NCBI RefSeq assembly: GCF_046630445.1
Contig: NC_092333.1
Span: 102,894,501-102,958,500 of the forward strand
DNA: 64,000 bases
Source of the DNA: Rutidosis leptorrhynchoides
Taxonomy: Eukaryota > Streptophyta > Magnoliopsida > Asterales > Asteraceae
Reading direction: 5' to 3'
Numbering within the stretch: position 1 is the first letter of the stretch; the number at the start of each line of letters is the position of its first letter. The position numbers and the translations under genes were made by a program. Below the pieces are notes generated by a model. That model saw only the letters and a program-made list of their open reading frames with translations, did no database searches and was not told the DNA's origin. Of the stretch, positions 41,391 through 58,003 are shown one piece after another.

Positions 41391-44300
41391 AATATTAATG
41401 CGGCAGAGGCACAGGAAGACCCGGAGCTTGTTACGGGTACGTTTCTTATTGACAATAAATCTGCTTACGTTTTATTTGATTCGGGTGCGGATAGAAGCTA
41501 TATGAGTAGAGATTTTTGTGCTAAATTAAGTTGTCCATTGACGCCTTTGGATAGTAAATTTTTACTCGAATTAGCAAATGGTAAATTAATTTCAGCAGAT
41601 AATATATGTCAGAATCGAGAAATTAAACTGGTTAGCGAAACATTTAAGATTGATTTGATACCAGTAGAGTTAGGGAGTTTTGATGTGATAATCGGTATGG
41701 ACTGGTTGAAAGAAGTGAAAGCAGAGATCGTTTGTTACAAAAATGCAATTCGCATTATACGAGAAAAAGGAAAACCCTTAATGGTGTACGGAGAAAAGGG
41801 CAACACGAAGTTACATCTTATTAGTAATTTGAAGGCACAAAAACTAATAAGAAAAGGTTTCTATGCTGTTCTAGCACACGTCGAGAAAGTACAAACTGAA
41901 GAAAAGAGCATCAATGATGTTCCCATTGCAAAAGAATTTCCCGATGTATTTCCGAAAGAATTACCGGGATTACCCCCACATCGATCCGTTGAATTTCAAA
42001 TAGATCTTGTACCAGGAGCTGCACCAATAGCTCGTGCTCCTTACAGACTCGCACCCAGCGAGATGAAAGAACTGCAAAGCCAATTACAAGAACTTTTAGA
42101 GCGTGGTTTCATTCGACCAAGCATATCACCGTGGGGAGCTCCTGTTTTGTTTGTCAAGAAGAAAGATGGTACATTCAGGTTGTGTATCGACTACCGAGAG
42201 TTGAACAAACTTACCATCAAGAACCGCTACCCACTACCGAGAATCGACGACTTATTTGATCAACTACAAGGCTCGTCTGTTTATTTAAAGATTGACTTAC
42301 GTTCCGGGTATCATCAAATGCGGGTGAAAGAAGATGATATTCCAAAGACTGCTTTCAGAACACGTTACGGTCATTACGAGTTTATGGTCATGCCATTTGG
42401 TTTAACTAATGCACCAGCTGTGTTCATGGACCTTATGAACCGAGTGTGTGGACCATACCTTGACAAGTTTGTCATTGTTTTCATTGATGACATACTTATT
42501 TACTCAAAGAATGACCAAGAACACGGTGAACATTTGAGAAAGGTGTTAGAAGTATTGAGGAAGGAAGAATTGTACGCTAAGTTTTCAAAGTGTGCATTTT
42601 GGTTGGAAGAAGTTCAATTCCTCGGTCACATAGTGAACAAAGAAGGTATTAAGGTGGATCCGGCAAAGATAGAAACTGTTGAAAAGTGGGAAACCCCGAA
42701 AACTCCGAAACACATACGCCAGTTTTTAGGACTAGCTGGTTACTACAGAAGGTTCATCCAAGACTTTTCCAGAATAGCAAAACCCTTGACTGCATTAACG
42801 CATAAAGGGAAGAAATTTGAATGGAAGGATGAACAAGAGAAAGCGTTTCAGTTATTGAAGAAAAAGCTAACTACGGCACCTATATTGTCATTGCCTGAAG
42901 GGAATGATGATTTTGTGATTTATTGTGACGCATCAAAGCAAGGTCTCGGTTGTGTATTAATGCAACGAACGAAGGTGATTGCTTATGCCTCTAGACAATT
43001 GAAGATTCATGAGCAAAATTATACGACGCATGATTTGGAATTAGGCGCGGTTGTTTTTGCATTAAAGACTTGGAGGCACTACTTATATGGGGTCAAAAGT
43101 ATTATATATACCGACCACAAAAGTCTTCAACACATATTTAATCAGAAACAACTGAATATGAGGCAGCGTAGGTGGATTGAATTGTTGAATGATTACGACT
43201 TTGAGATTCGTTACCACCCGAGGAAGGCAAATGTGGTAGCCGATGCCTTGAGCAGGAAGGACAGAGAAACCATTCGAGTAAAATCTATGAATATAATGAT
43301 TCATAATAACCTTACTACTCAAATAAAGGAGGCGCAACAAGGAGTTTTAAAAGAGGGAAATTTAAAGGATGAAATACCCAAAGGATCGGAGAAGCATCTT
43401 AATATTCGAGAAGACGGAACCCGGTATAGGGCTGAAAGGATTTGGGTACCAAAATTTGGAGATATGAGAGAAATGGTACTTAGAGAAGCTCATAAAACCA
43501 GATACTCAATACATCCTGGAACGGGGAAGATGTACAAGGATCTCAAGAAGCATTTTTGGTGGCCGAGTATGAAAGCCGATGTTGCTAAATACGTAGGAGA
43601 ATGTTTGACGTGTTCTAAGGTCAAAGCTGAGCATCAGAAACCATCAGGTCTACTTCAACAACCCGAAATCCCGGAATGGAAATGGGAAAACATTACCATG
43701 GATTTCATCACTAAATTGCCAAGGACTGCAAGTGGTTTTGATACTATTTGGGTAATAGTTGATCGTCTCACCAAATCAGCACACTTCCTGCCAATAAGAG
43801 AAGATGACAAGATGGAGAAGTTAGCACGACTGTATTTGAAGGAAGTCGTCTCCAGACATGGAATACCAATCTCTATTATCTCTGATAGGGATGGCAGATT
43901 TATTTCAAGATTCTGGCAGACATTACAGCAAGCTTTAGGAACTCGTTTAGACATGAGTACTGCCTATCATCCACAAACTGATGGGCAGAGCGAAAGGATG
44001 ATACAAACGCTTGAAGACATGCTACGAGCATGTGTTATTGATTTTGGAAACAGTTGGGATCGACATCTACCGTTAGCAGAATTTTCCTACAACAACAGCT
44101 ACCATTCAAGCATTGAGATGGCGCCGTTTGAAGCACTTTATGGTAGAAAGTGCAGGTCTCCGATTTGTTGGAGTGAAGTGGGAGATAGAAAAATTACGGG
44201 TCCGGAGATTATACAAGAAACTACCGAGAAGATCATCCAAATTCAACAACGGTTGAAAACCGCCCAAAGTCGACAAAAGAGCTACGCTGACATTAAAAGA

Positions 44301-44705
44301 AAAGATATAGAATTTGAAATTGGAGAGATGGTCATGCTTAAAGTAGCACCTTGGAAAGGCATTGTTCGATTTGGTAAACGAGGGAAATTAAATCCAAGGT
44401 ATATTGGACCATTCAAGATTATTGATCGTGTCGGACCAGTAGCTTACCGACTTGAGTTACCTCAACAACTCGCGGCTGTACATAACACTTTCCACGTCTC
44501 GAATTTGAAGAAATGTTTTGCTAAAGAAGATCTCACTATTCCGTTAGATGAAATCCAAATCAATGAAAAACTTCAATTCATCGAAGAACCCGTCGAAATA
44601 ATGGATCGTGAGGTTAAAAGACTTAAGCAAAACAAGATACCAATTGTTAAGGTTCGATGGAATGCTCGTAGAGAACCCGAGTTCACCTGGGAGCGTGAAG
44701 ATTAG
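41391..44705 (+). CDS. pol region of element B (protease, RT, RNase H, integrase, chromodomain-like end)
   Basis: Order by motif: aspartic protease (LFDSGADRS, about 41470); reverse transcriptase ([29 protein letters not shown], about 42190-42510); RNase H ([22 protein letters not shown], about 42920-43130); integrase with HHCC finger ([19 protein letters not shown] ... CLTCSK) and D..D..E core ([25 protein letters not shown], about 43500-44150); then FHVSNLKK and a short chromodomain-like end (IPIVKVRWN ... EFTWERED). This gives the Ty3/gypsy order (RT-RH before INT) and, with the C-terminal motif, the chromovirus class, probably Tekay. It supplies cDNA synthesis and integration. The RT-to-integrase stretch is unbroken over more than 3 kb, which supports a young element. 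Confidence 0.92.
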   Translation, partial: NINAAEAQEDPELVTGTFLIDNKSAYVLFDSGADRSYMSRDFCAKLSCPLTPLDSKFLLELANGKLISADNICQNREIKLVSETFKIDLIPVELGSFDVIIGMDWLKEVKAEIVCYKNAIRIIREKGKPLMVYGEKGNTKLHLISNLKAQKLIRKGFYAVLAHVEKVQTEEKSINDVPIAKEFPDVFPKELPGLPPHRSVEFQIDLVPGAAPIARAPYRLAPSEMKELQSQLQELLERGFIRPSISPWGAPVLFVKKKDGTFRLCIDYRELNKLTIKNRYPLPRIDDLFDQLQGSSVYLKIDLRSGYHQMRVKEDDIPKTAFRTRYGHYEFMVMPFGLTNAPAVFMDLMNRVCGPYLDKFVIVFIDDILIYSKNDQEHGEHLRKVLEVLRKEELYAKFSKCAFWLEEVQFLGHIVNKEGIKVDPAKIETVEKWETPKTPKHIRQFLGLAGYYRRFIQDFSRIAKPLTALTHKGKKFEWKDEQEKAFQLLKKKLTTAPILSLPEGNDDFVIYCDASKQGLGCVLMQRTKVIAYASRQLKIHEQNYTTHDLELGAVVFALKTWRHYLYGVKSIIYTDHKSLQHIFNQKQLNMRQRRWIELLNDYDFEIRYHPRKANVVADALSRKDRETIRVKSMNIMIHNNLTTQIKEAQQGVLKEGNLKDEIPKGSEKHLNIREDGTRYRAERIWVPKFGDMREMVLREAHKTRYSIHPGTGKMYKDLKKHFWWPSMKADVAKYVGECLTCSKVKAEHQKPSGLLQQPEIPEWKWENITMDFITKLPRTASGFDTIWVIVDRLTKSAHFLPIREDDKMEKLARLYLKEVVSRHGIPISIISDRDGRFISRFWQTLQQALGTRLDMSTAYHPQTDGQSERMIQTLEDMLRACVIDFGNSWDRHLPLAEFSYNNSYHSSIEMAPFEALYGRKCRSPICWSEVGDRKITGPEIIQETTEKIIQIQQRLKTAQSRQKSYADIKRKDIEFEIGEMVMLKVAPWKGIVRFGKRGKLNPRYIGPFKIIDRVGPVAYRLELPQQLAAVHNTFHVSNLKKCFAKEDLTIPLDEIQINEKLQFIEEPVEIMDREVKRLKQNKIPIVKVRWNARREPEFTWERED

Positions 44706-44766
44706 ATGAAGAAGAAATACCCGCATCTATATCCAGAAGATTCGTCAACACCTTCAACAGCTTAAA

Positions 44767-44800
44767 ATTTCGGGACGAAATTTATTTAACGGGTAGGTAC
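44767..44800 (+). other. Pre-LTR tract of element B
   Basis: AATTTCGGGACGAAATTT then AACGGGTAGGTAC directly before the 3' LTR. The same tract precedes the 3' LTRs of A (about 11001-11035) and, slightly changed, of C (about 52065-52098). It holds the plus-strand priming site by position, although it is not a pure purine run. Confidence 0.65.
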
Positions 44801-47800
44801 TGTAGTGACCCAAACTTTTCCATGTTTATATATATTAATTGAGATTGATATTTACATGATTAAATGTTTCCAACATGTTAAGCAATCAAACTTGTTAAGA
44901 CTTGATTAATTGAAATATGTTTCATATAGACAATTGACCACCCAAGTTGACCGGTGATTCACGAACGTTAAAACTTGTAAAAACTATATGATGACATATA
45001 TATGGATATATATATAGTTAACATGATACTATGATAAGTAAACATATCATTAAGTATATTAACAATGAACTACATATGTAAAAACAAGACTACTAACTTA
45101 ATGATTTTTAAACGAGACATATATGTAACGATTATCGTTGTAAAGACATTTAATGTATATATATCATATTAAGAGATATTCATACATGATAATATCAAGA
45201 TAATATAATAATTTAAAATCTCATTTGATATTATAAACATTGGGTTAACAACATTTAACAAGATCGTTAACCTAAAGGTTTCAAAACAACACTTACATGT
45301 AACGACTAACGATGACTTAACGACTCAGTTAAAATGTATATACATGTAGTGTTTTAATATGTATTTATAAACTTTTGAAAGACTTCAATACACTTATCAA
45401 AATACTTCTACTTAACAAAAATTCTTACAATTACATCCTCGTTCAGTTTCATCAACAATTCTACTCGTATGCACCCGTATTCGTACTCGTACAATACACA
45501 GCTTTTAGATGTATGTACTATTGGTATATACACTCCAATGATCAGCTCTTAGCAGCCCATGTGAGTCACCTAACACATGTGGGAACCATAATTTGGCAAC
45601 TAGCATGAAATATCTCATAAAATTACAAAAATATGAGTGATCATTCATGACTTATTTACATGAAAACAAAATTACATATCCTTTATATCTAATCCATACA
45701 CCAACGACCAAAAACACCTAAAAACACTTTCATTCTTCAATTTTCTTCATCTAATTGATCTCTCTCAAGTTCTATCTTCATGTTCTAAGTGTTCTTCATA
45801 TATTCTACAAGTTCTAGTTACATAAAATCAAGAATACTTTCAAGTTTGCTAGCTCACTTCCAATCTTGTAAGGTGATCATCCAACCTCAAGAAATATTTG
45901 TCTCTTACAGTAGTTTATCATTCTAATACAAGGTAATAATCATGTTCAAACTTTGGTTCAATTTCTATAACTATAACAATCTTATTTCAAGTGATGATCT
46001 TACTTGAACTTGTTTTCGTGTCATGATTCTGCTTCAAGAACTTCGAGCCATCCAAGGATCCGTTGAAGCTAGATCCATTTTTCTCTTTTCCAGTAGGTTT
46101 ATCCAAGGAACTTAAGGTAGTAATGATGTTCATAACATCATTCGATTCATATATATAAAACTATCTTATTCGAAGGTTTAAACTCGTAATCACTAGAACA
46201 TAGTTTAGTTAATTCTAAACTTGTTCGAAAACAAAAGTTAATCCTTCTAACTTGACTTTTAAAATTAACTAAACACATGTTCTATATCTATATGATATGC
46301 TAACTTAATGATTTAAAACCTGGAAACACGAAAAACACCGTAAAACCGGATTTACGCCGTCGTAGTAACACCGCGGGCTGTTTTGGGTTAGTTAATTAAA
46401 AACTATGATAAACTTTGATTTAAAAGTTGTAATTCTGAGAAAATGTTTTTTATTATGAACATGAAACTATATCCAAAAATTATGGTTAAACTCAAAGTGG
46501 AAGTATGTTTTCTAAAATGGTCATCTAGACGTCGTTCTTTCGACTGAAATGACTACCTTTACAAAAATGACTTGTAACTTATTTTTCCGACTATAAACCT
46601 ATACTTTTCTGTTTAGATTCATAAAATAGAGTTCAATATGAAACCATAGCAATTTGATTCACTCAAAACGGATTTAAAATGAAGAAGTTATGGGTAAAAC
46701 AAAATTGGATAATTTTTCTCATTTTAACTACGTGAAAATTGGTAACAAATCTATTACAACCATAACTTAATCAACTTGTATTGTATATTATGTAATCTTG
46801 AGATACCATAGACACGTATACAATGTTTCGACCTATCATGTCGACACATCTATATATATTTCGGAACAACCATAGACACTCTATATGTGAATGTTGGAGT
46901 TAGCTATACAGGGTTGAGGTTGATTCCAAAATATATATAGTTTGAGTTGTGATCAATACTGAGATACGTATACACTGGGTCGTGGATTGATTCAAGATAA
47001 TATTTATCAATTTATTTCTGTACATCTAACTGTGGACAACTAGTTGTAGGTTACTAACGAGGACAGCTGACTTAATAAACTTAAAACATCAAAATATATT
47101 AAAAGTGTTGTAAATATATTTTGAACATACTTTGATATATATGTATATATTGTTATAGGTTCGTGAATCAACCAGTGGCCAAGTCTTACTTCCCGACGAA
47201 GTAAAAATCTGTGAAAGTGAGTTATAGTCCCACTTTTAAAATCTAATATTTTTGGAATGAGAATACATGCAGGTTTTATAAATGATTTACAAAATAGACA
47301 CAAGTACGTGAAACTACATTCTATGGTTGAATTATCGAAATCGAATATGCCCCTTTTTATTAAGTCTGGTAATCTAAGAATTAGGGAACAGACACCCTAA
47401 TTGACGCGAATCCTAAAGATAGATCTATTGGGCCTAACAAACCCCATCCAAAGTACCGGATGCTTTAGTACTTCGAAATTTATATCATATCCGAAGGGTG
47501 TCCCGGAATGATGGGGATATTCTTATATATGCATCTTGTTAATGTCGGTTACCAGGTGTTCACCATATGAATGATTTTTATCTCTATGTATGGGATGTGT
47601 ATTGAAATATGAAATCTTGTGGTCTATTATTATGATTTGATATATATAGGTTAAACCTATAACTCACCAACATTTTTGTTGACGTTTTAAGCATGTTTAT
47701 TCTCAGGTGATTATTAAGAGCTTCCGCTGTCGCATACTTAAATAAGGACGAGATTTGGAGTCCATGCTTGTATGATATTGTGTAAAAACTGCATTCAAGA

Positions 47801-48049
47801 AACTTATTTTGTTGTAACATATTTGTATTGTAAACCATTATGTAATGGTCGTGTGTAAACAGGATATTTTAGATTATCATTATTTGATAATCTACTTAAA
47901 GTTTTTTAAACCTTTATTGATGAAATAAAGGTTATGGTTTGTTTTAAAATGAATGCAGTCTTTGAAAAACGTCTCATATAGAGGTCAAAACCTCGCAACG
48001 AAATCAATTAATATGGAACGTTTTTAATCAATAAGAATGGGACATTTCA
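44801..48049 (+). repeat. 3' LTR of element B
   Basis: A 3249-bp LTR with ends TGTAGTGACC and GACATTTCA. It carries the CACCAAC...GTTGAC block (about 47662-47710) and the hairpin (47981-47994). Confidence 0.93.
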
Positions 48050-48054
48050 CTATA

Positions 48055-51000
48055 ATCTATTTCTTATCGAAAATCCTTCATTTGATCGTACGAGATGAAT
48101 CCTGCAACCAGTACGAGTCCCTCAGATTTCGATAGCTATTCCGATAGTTATTCCGACAGCTATTCCGACATAGATGTTCACCTAAGCTCCGAAAACAGCG
48201 TCATCGGCATGAATCAACCAATCAACCATTATCAATTCATCTGATGGGTTCGCATTCGACTTAATTAATGGAAACGCGCAGAAGGCAATCCCTTCCACCC
48301 ACTGAATTCACTTCTTGACAATGAACCTGAAGCGTTTACTGGCGAACCTGTTCGAGACACCATTTTCAGTCTCATTTCCAGGGTAACTCAACAAGATTAT
48401 ATTCTATCCACAATTCTGAACCTTATTCATCCGCTCGTTCCGACCGACAATCATCCTGGAGTAATCAGTCAACGAACTTCGCGCTCGAATAATCAACTCG
48501 GAGAATATGGCGCAAAATGTACCAGCTTCAGCAACATCACCGGCACCAACAGTACAATCAATAACAGCACCAGTACCATCAACAATCCATGCCTCAACAT
48601 CTCATTATGTACCTCGAGTATAATCATCGTTCTACGTATCGTTCTACATCGATTATCTTCGTTCTTCATGACGATTAAGTAATCTCTAAATGTTTTAGAG
48701 ATTATGTATTCTAGTTATAATGGTAAACCAAATGAGTTTAATATCATATTAACTCATTAAATCCATGATTTTATCTGAAGAAAATATATATGTATATATT
48801 TTCATAAAGATTGTAATTAAAAATTCTTTTGTACAAACTGTTAATGATGAAAATATTTTAGCGGGTAGGTAATACCCGAGGAATATTTAAATTTCACATT
48901 AATAAGTTACATTGTACATTCTTCGAATCTGTTTCAACAGTCATATACTATCCTACTTACATCCACCGATATACAAATCCGTTCACCACCAAATAACCAT
49001 ATTCATCCAAATACATATTTGGATTTTGACCTATCAGAATCCAACAAGTGGCATAATGAAGAAATAATGGACACAATAAAAATTGATTAGAAACAGATTA
49101 ATTAACAATATGAAATTCTATTAAGAATCCACGCTGAAAAAATCCTAGCTAACTGTTCCTAGCTAACTGTTAATTCCGTATTACCATTTAATTATCGCAA
49201 ATTATTTATCGCAGTTTATTTATCGCAATTTACATTCTCGCAATTTTATTTATCGTCATTTAATTTCTGTTATTTATTTTACGCACTTTAAATATCAGGA
49301 CATGTGTACAAGGTTTTGACATATCATATCGACGCATCTATATATATTATTTGGAATCACCATAGACACTCTATATGAAGTAATGATCGAGTTCTCTATA
49401 CAGGGTTGAGGTTGATTCTCAAATAATATATATACTTTGAGTTGTGATCGAGTCTGAGACATGTACACGGGTCACGATATTTATTAATCAATTCGAATAT
49501 TATATATGAATTACTGGACTGTTACTGTGGAATATCAACTGTGGACTACCAACACTGGACAATTAAAATGAATTAAAATATTGATTATAACATATGAAAC
49601 TAAACAATTCTTCAAGTTTGCCACTTGATTTCATCTTAAACCTCATTTGTATCTTGACGATTACAATCCGCGTTCAAACCTTTCATGATTCTTGAAAACA
49701 CCTCAATCGAGAGGATGAACCAACTGCACATTTCCTATGGAAGAAAAGATCGATGCATATTATTATGCACCTGAAAACACTTGGAACTTGAGTAAACGTT
49801 TAACGCATAGCTGTGCTAATTCCTTTAGCGTTATTATTATCGAAATTAAATTTGCAATCTCTTTCCAAATTAGCAAATTTTGTCACAGCTCCAACAAGTC
49901 AACTTCGACTTTTCGTTCGAAACAACCTTATTATAACCTTGATATGTATACGTGCTCTTTTATTGTTACCGGGGAACCTTTCACATTTTACCATATTACC
50001 AACAGATGTACCAGCAACCTCGTTGTTTCTTGGTTTAAATCTCTCTGATAAATCATTATATTTATTCATTGAAACCCTATCATATACCCATCCGCATCTT
50101 GTAACGAATACTGCCATACCAATTACCGGGAATCAGCTATCAGTACTTTGAAAACTCACAGCATATCTACATCAACAGTTATATGTATCCATATAACATT
50201 TATCTCTCAGAATTATGATCTTTCATTCTGAAAAGTACTCAGTCACAAATCAATACTCTGAATGTTGAAAAAGCTGAATGAAGCAGCAGAAACCATAGAC
50301 AACCGTAAAACGACCTTAATCATCGAAAGTTTGATGACAAAGAATAGTATGTTGGAAAAGCTCAGAAAAGTTGGAACTGGAAAACGGATTGAGCTAACCA
50401 TAAAGGAAACCAAGGAGAAATACAAGTAACATACCCTAAATTCATAGAACCCAGATAAATCTAGATCCGTTGAAATCTTTAGAGAATATCTTGCTCTGAA
50501 GTCATGTTAAAATCTTGCGGAAAATCTTTCTCCATCAACCATCGAACTTAGAAATTCCAAAATATCATCATCAATATCTTCGATATTTCTGAGGATATTT
50601 TCATAAATATTCTCGTCCGAAATTATATACCTCTTCGTGCTTCCTGTGTATCATTATATTGGAAACATTCAATAGAAAAGTTAGTACCGAAAAGCAGATT
50701 ATGCGAAACTATGAAGAACGCCGTGGACAAATCGCAAAGAATAAGTTTGACTTCAAAGAATCCAAATGATTCTGTTTCTGATGAAATCTTTAGCGAATAC
50801 CTTGCTTCCGAATCTAAACCTTTACGGATAAATCTTCTTCATCATCCATCGATATTAGAAATTCCAAGATATCATCGTATCTTTCATTATAAATATCCTT
50901 CATATTTCTGAAGATATTTTCATAACTATTATTATCTGAATTCATTAATCTCTTCATGCTATCAGTGTTACATCATATAGAAACTGTTAGTTTCTATATC

Positions 51001-52098
51001 CTGTAAACTTTCGAGTCTAAAATATGAATGTTATTGAAGTAGTGTTGGGAACTGATGCATGAATTAGTATAATATAATGACACTTGATCAACGTGATTAT
51101 ATTACAGTAAGTCATGCTGAGTTTCTAAATGGAACATGAAGATTCACAGATTATAACGTCATCATGTGCCATGTTACATGACTCGTTCATTCTGCTTCAC
51201 CTCCGAACATATCAAGAAAATATATTCTTGATAGTTCTATTCTCAGTGATTCTGGTAATTTGACAAATCAAACCGTGCTATCACATTCCTTCCTGCTTAG
51301 AACATTATAATCATTCAAAACACTATATCTACGAATTCTGGACCATTATTCGCTTGACTTGAAGTCGGGAAGAGAAAAACAAAAGCATAGAGCTTTGAAA
51401 TATAAGGGAGAATATAAATCCCAATGACAACACCGAAATTACAAACCGTGGATATCAGTACGTATAGAAATATAAAGACATGGGAGGATTATAAATACAA
51501 TAATCCCTAGAGCATAATAGAAATAAACAGATTCTTCAGGTGGAAGTTGGAAAAGGAGAATGAATGTTACGATAGTAAGAAAGAGGACAAGGATTAGAAC
51601 CGGATTAAGCATTTTTATAATCTTTTAGATATATGAACTGAAAAAGAAGGTATAGAAGTGGTGGAAACTAATGGAACGAAAAAGGTAAATTTATAATGAA
51701 AATATCAGACAGAGTAATCGAGGCAGATCACCGCATTTAATTATAGAGATCTTAATTTCCTTGTTCGCCGAAGAATCAAATCTTTTAGATTTCGAAGATC
51801 TTCTCGAAATCCCTTAAATTCCGGAATTCAACCCTCTACGTCAAAAGTTAAGACGCACCTTATTTTCTAAATTCAATCGCGACTACGTCAAAAGTTATGG
51901 AAAATCTCAATTTCTTCATTTAGATCTTTTGTGATAACTTCATTCATACGCTTCAATTAATCGAATCATTTTATCCATATTACTCAATGATAATAAAACT
52001 CTATTTATCAACCCATTTTCGTCATGAAAACATTTTTATTGTTAGCAATGATGACCTCACTCAAATTTCGGGACAAAATTTCTTTAACGGGTAGGTAC
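48055..52098 (+). other. Element C internal region right of B, no gag or pol
   Basis: About 4 kb. It begins with a small Ser/Asp-rich ORF (48095-48244, 49 residues with SYSD repeats). An inverted motif CGGGTAGGTAATACCCG lies at about 48862-48878 and TTTATCGCA repeats at about 49195-49260. A block at about 49297-49560 matches the LTR of A/B (A about 13340-13580). An imperfect direct duplication spans about 50474-50685 and 50779-50998. The region ends with TTTCGGGACAAAATTT and AACGGGTAGGTAC. No protein domain is recognised in any frame. Confidence 0.7.
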
Positions 52099-55980
<3,882 letters not shown>

Positions 55981-56144
55981 GTAAAACCCCCTCCCCGCTG
56001 CCCCAACCCTAAGCGAAAGACGACCTGGGTGGATACTTCACGTCAGGGGTAACATTGAGTGCAATGTTGCAGCCCGGCGGAGTCGAACTCCTGACCTTTC
56101 GCTAAGAGAGGCATGCCATACAAGTTGATCTACAACTCAATGAC
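55981..56144 (-). mobile_element. tRNA-derived SINE, 5' (tRNA-like) part
   Basis: On the minus strand it begins GTCATTGAGTTGTAGATCAA. An A-box-like TAGATCAACTTG follows, then a B-box in AGGAGTTCGACTCC (about 56083-56096), then a SINE body that resumes at 32128. It is flanked on the outside by TCCATAGTTCACTT (56145-56158), matching 31852-31865. The first five bases (GTAAA) are the C target duplication. Confidence 0.75.
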
Positions 56145-56300
56145 TCCATAGTTCACTTAAAACTCATGATTCACACAATCCATTTGTGATTTCACGGTTT
56201 GCACTAGTCCACTTGTAGCTCATGATCCACATAATCTACTAGAATTTCATAATCCACATATTCTGCTTGCTATGGGACTCATAATCATTAATCCATTCAA
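56145..56300. repeat. Degenerate minisatellite, right part
   Basis: Continuation of the CATAATCCACAT / CTTGNGACTCATGATCC array seen at 31620-31865. It starts with the second copy of the SINE target duplication. Confidence 0.65.
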
Positions 56301-56727
56301 CAACTTTAAATATATAATGCATATTAACTTTCATAGATTTGGCTCTACTGATTGAGACAACAACAAGCGTCAATTCATTGACGTTTTGACGGCCGCTTAG
56401 AACATAAATTGAATCACGATGACTTTAAACTTATTGAAATTTGTATATACCATTTTCATGGCGTATCGTTTTTATTTTTATCTAATTCTTTATTATGCTT
56501 TATTTTTGTTTATTTATTTATATATTATTATTATTTTTTTGTTGTATTAACTTCATAGAGTTTATATTCCACGTAAGCCACATCGATTTCATATATTTTC
56601 CACATTATTTACTTTGAATTTGTATTCCACATAAGCTGCTTTGAATTTACATAACAACTCAACAAGCAGCAAATTTAAATCTAGCATAAAACAAGATTAT
56701 CTATGTGATGTAAAAACATTCATCATG
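56301..56727. other. Intergenic, nothing recognised
   Basis: AT-rich sequence between the minisatellite and the hAT MITE. No gene or repeat boundary is seen. Confidence 0.6.
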
Positions 56728-56735
56728 GTTCATAT

Positions 56736-56920
56736 CAGCGGCGGAACTTGAACTTGTATACAGGTGGGGCGAGTGTAAAAAAATTTTAAATCTTTCATAG
56801 TCAGCAGACGAACACTAAAAAAACCTTATTTTTTAGTATTTTTTTTTTTAGTGTAAAAATTTTTGTTCCGTAAAATTCAGGGTGGGCGGACACCACCGGA
56901 TACACAAAGAACCGCCACTG
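56736..56920. mobile_element. hAT-type MITE, 185 bp
   Basis: Terminal inverted repeats CAGCGGCGGAAC (left) and the complement of GAACCGCCACTG (right). An exact 8-bp target duplication GTTCATAT (56728-56735 and 56921-56928) flanks it. The 8-bp duplication and CAGNGGCGG ends fit the hAT superfamily. It is too short to encode a transposase. Confidence 0.85.
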
Positions 56921-57180
56921 GTTCATATCATGCACATTTATTTATATTTATATTATATTATATTGATGATTCGTTTGGATAGGTACTTAACTTCTTTTTT
57001 TTTGCACGTAACACTAAGCTGAAACACTATAACAGTGGGGTAAAGAGGTTGTAGCCAATGGGATTAAAGAAAAGATAGTATAGAGTATAATTGGCATAAA
57101 CTCTCTAAAAACTGTTTAGCTCTATAACCTCTCCTTTTCAAATGTAGAAAAACAACAAAAAATAATGTTAAAAAAACATT

Positions 57181-57254
57181 TGGCCCATGCAGGTCTCGAA
57201 CCTGCGACCTTCGCGTTATTAGCACGACGCTCTAACCAGCTGAGCTAATAGGCC
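57181..57254 (-). tRNA. tRNA-Ile (anticodon AAU)
   Basis: On the minus strand the 74-base sequence folds as a standard cloverleaf. The acceptor stem is GGCCTAT/ATGGGCC, the D-arm contains GCTCAGCTGGTTAGAGC, the anticodon loop is CTAATAA, the T-arm is GCAGG-TTCGAGA-CCTGC and the discriminator base is A. A and B boxes are intact, there is no intron, and a T-rich stretch follows the 3' end on the minus strand. It looks functional. Confidence 0.95.
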
Positions 57255-58003
57255 TTTTACTTCGATACCACTTCATCGCAATGATATTTAGTACGAAAAT
57301 TATACCTAACGCACCTCTTAAATCTTTTATTCATACGCTCACGTTAGTCATGATAGTACTGCTAAAATTGCTTTGTCATTTAGCAATAGAGGTATGGGTC
57401 CCACCCTGTCAAACCTGACACGTAATGTAGTCAACAAAAGGCAAAATCAGGTTCTTGATAACTTGCATCTTCCCACTTCACCACCTTCCTCCTCCCCCGT
57501 CCTCTCTATATCCACCGTTGATCTTCACTCTCCACCGTGTCTCTATCCCTCCAAAGTCTGTAAAATTGTATCTTTTTAACTAAATTCAGAAACCCAATTC
57601 ATATATCTCAATACTCAGCTAGATTTAACCATTTTACAAAAAAACCATAAAAACCCAAAATTCTTTTTGCCTAAATTTATTAAAGACTGTATACCCTACA
57701 TGTAAAGTTTTCATTTTTTTTAGCCAAATTAAGAAACCCCATCCACCAATCTCAAAACCCAACTAGATTTCATTATTTTTGAAGAAACCCAGAACAACCC
57801 ACAATTTTTTTTTCTTCCTAATTTGGTCAAATATTAGTCAAAATAAATATAAAAATGTCATCTTTTTAGCCAAACTCAACTACCCTGTTCATATAATTCA
57901 AATCCCAGCTAGTTTTCTCTTACCCTAAATTAATTACAAGAATCATTAAGATAAACTCTATTCATGAATTGGGTGTTCACCGGAATGTTATAACGCGGTG
58001 GCA
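57255..58003 (+). promoter_or_regulatory. Promoter and 5' leader of the ABHD17-like gene
   Basis: Contains a CT-rich, transcription-start-like stretch near 57480-57550 (CCTCCTCCCCCGTCCTCTC). Three diverged copies of an about 130-bp unit follow at about 57585-57660, 57720-57795 and 57868-57935. Each reads roughly AAACCCA..., TCAAA..CCAACTAGATTT, ACCC. Part of this is probably transcribed leader. Confidence 0.5.

Larger units (their letters stand above)
36318..48049 (+). mobile_element. Element B: Ty3/gypsy chromovirus (Tekay-like) carrying an F-box ORF
   Basis: LTRs 36318-38206 and 44801-48049, TG...CA ends, and target duplication CTATA (36313-36317 and 48050-48054) within element C. Order: 5' LTR, tRNA-Met primer site, acidic-protein ORF, F-box ORF, gag, pol (protease, RT, RNase H, integrase, chromodomain-like end), pre-LTR tract, 3' LTR. 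The 5' LTR is shorter than the 3' one (1.9 against 3.2 kb); shared parts are almost identical, so the insertion is young and later than that of C. The element looks nearly whole, with about one break in the gag-pol coding region. Clade placement is from the RT/integrase motifs, the primer site and the short chromodomain-like C-terminus. Confidence 0.93.

Noticed and set aside
49195-49260. TTTATCGCA repeats as a CRISPR-like or satellite array
   Set aside because: Only a few irregular copies in a eukaryotic retroelement; too short and variable.
50711-50911. Short frames in the C internal region (also 49737-50151, 50243-50425) as remnants of gag or pol
   Set aside because: No Gag, protease, RT or integrase motif could be recognised in them.
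57373-57579. 68-codon frame upstream of the hydrolase gene
   Set aside because: Lies in the CT-rich promoter/leader with no domain; composition explains the Pro/Ser run.
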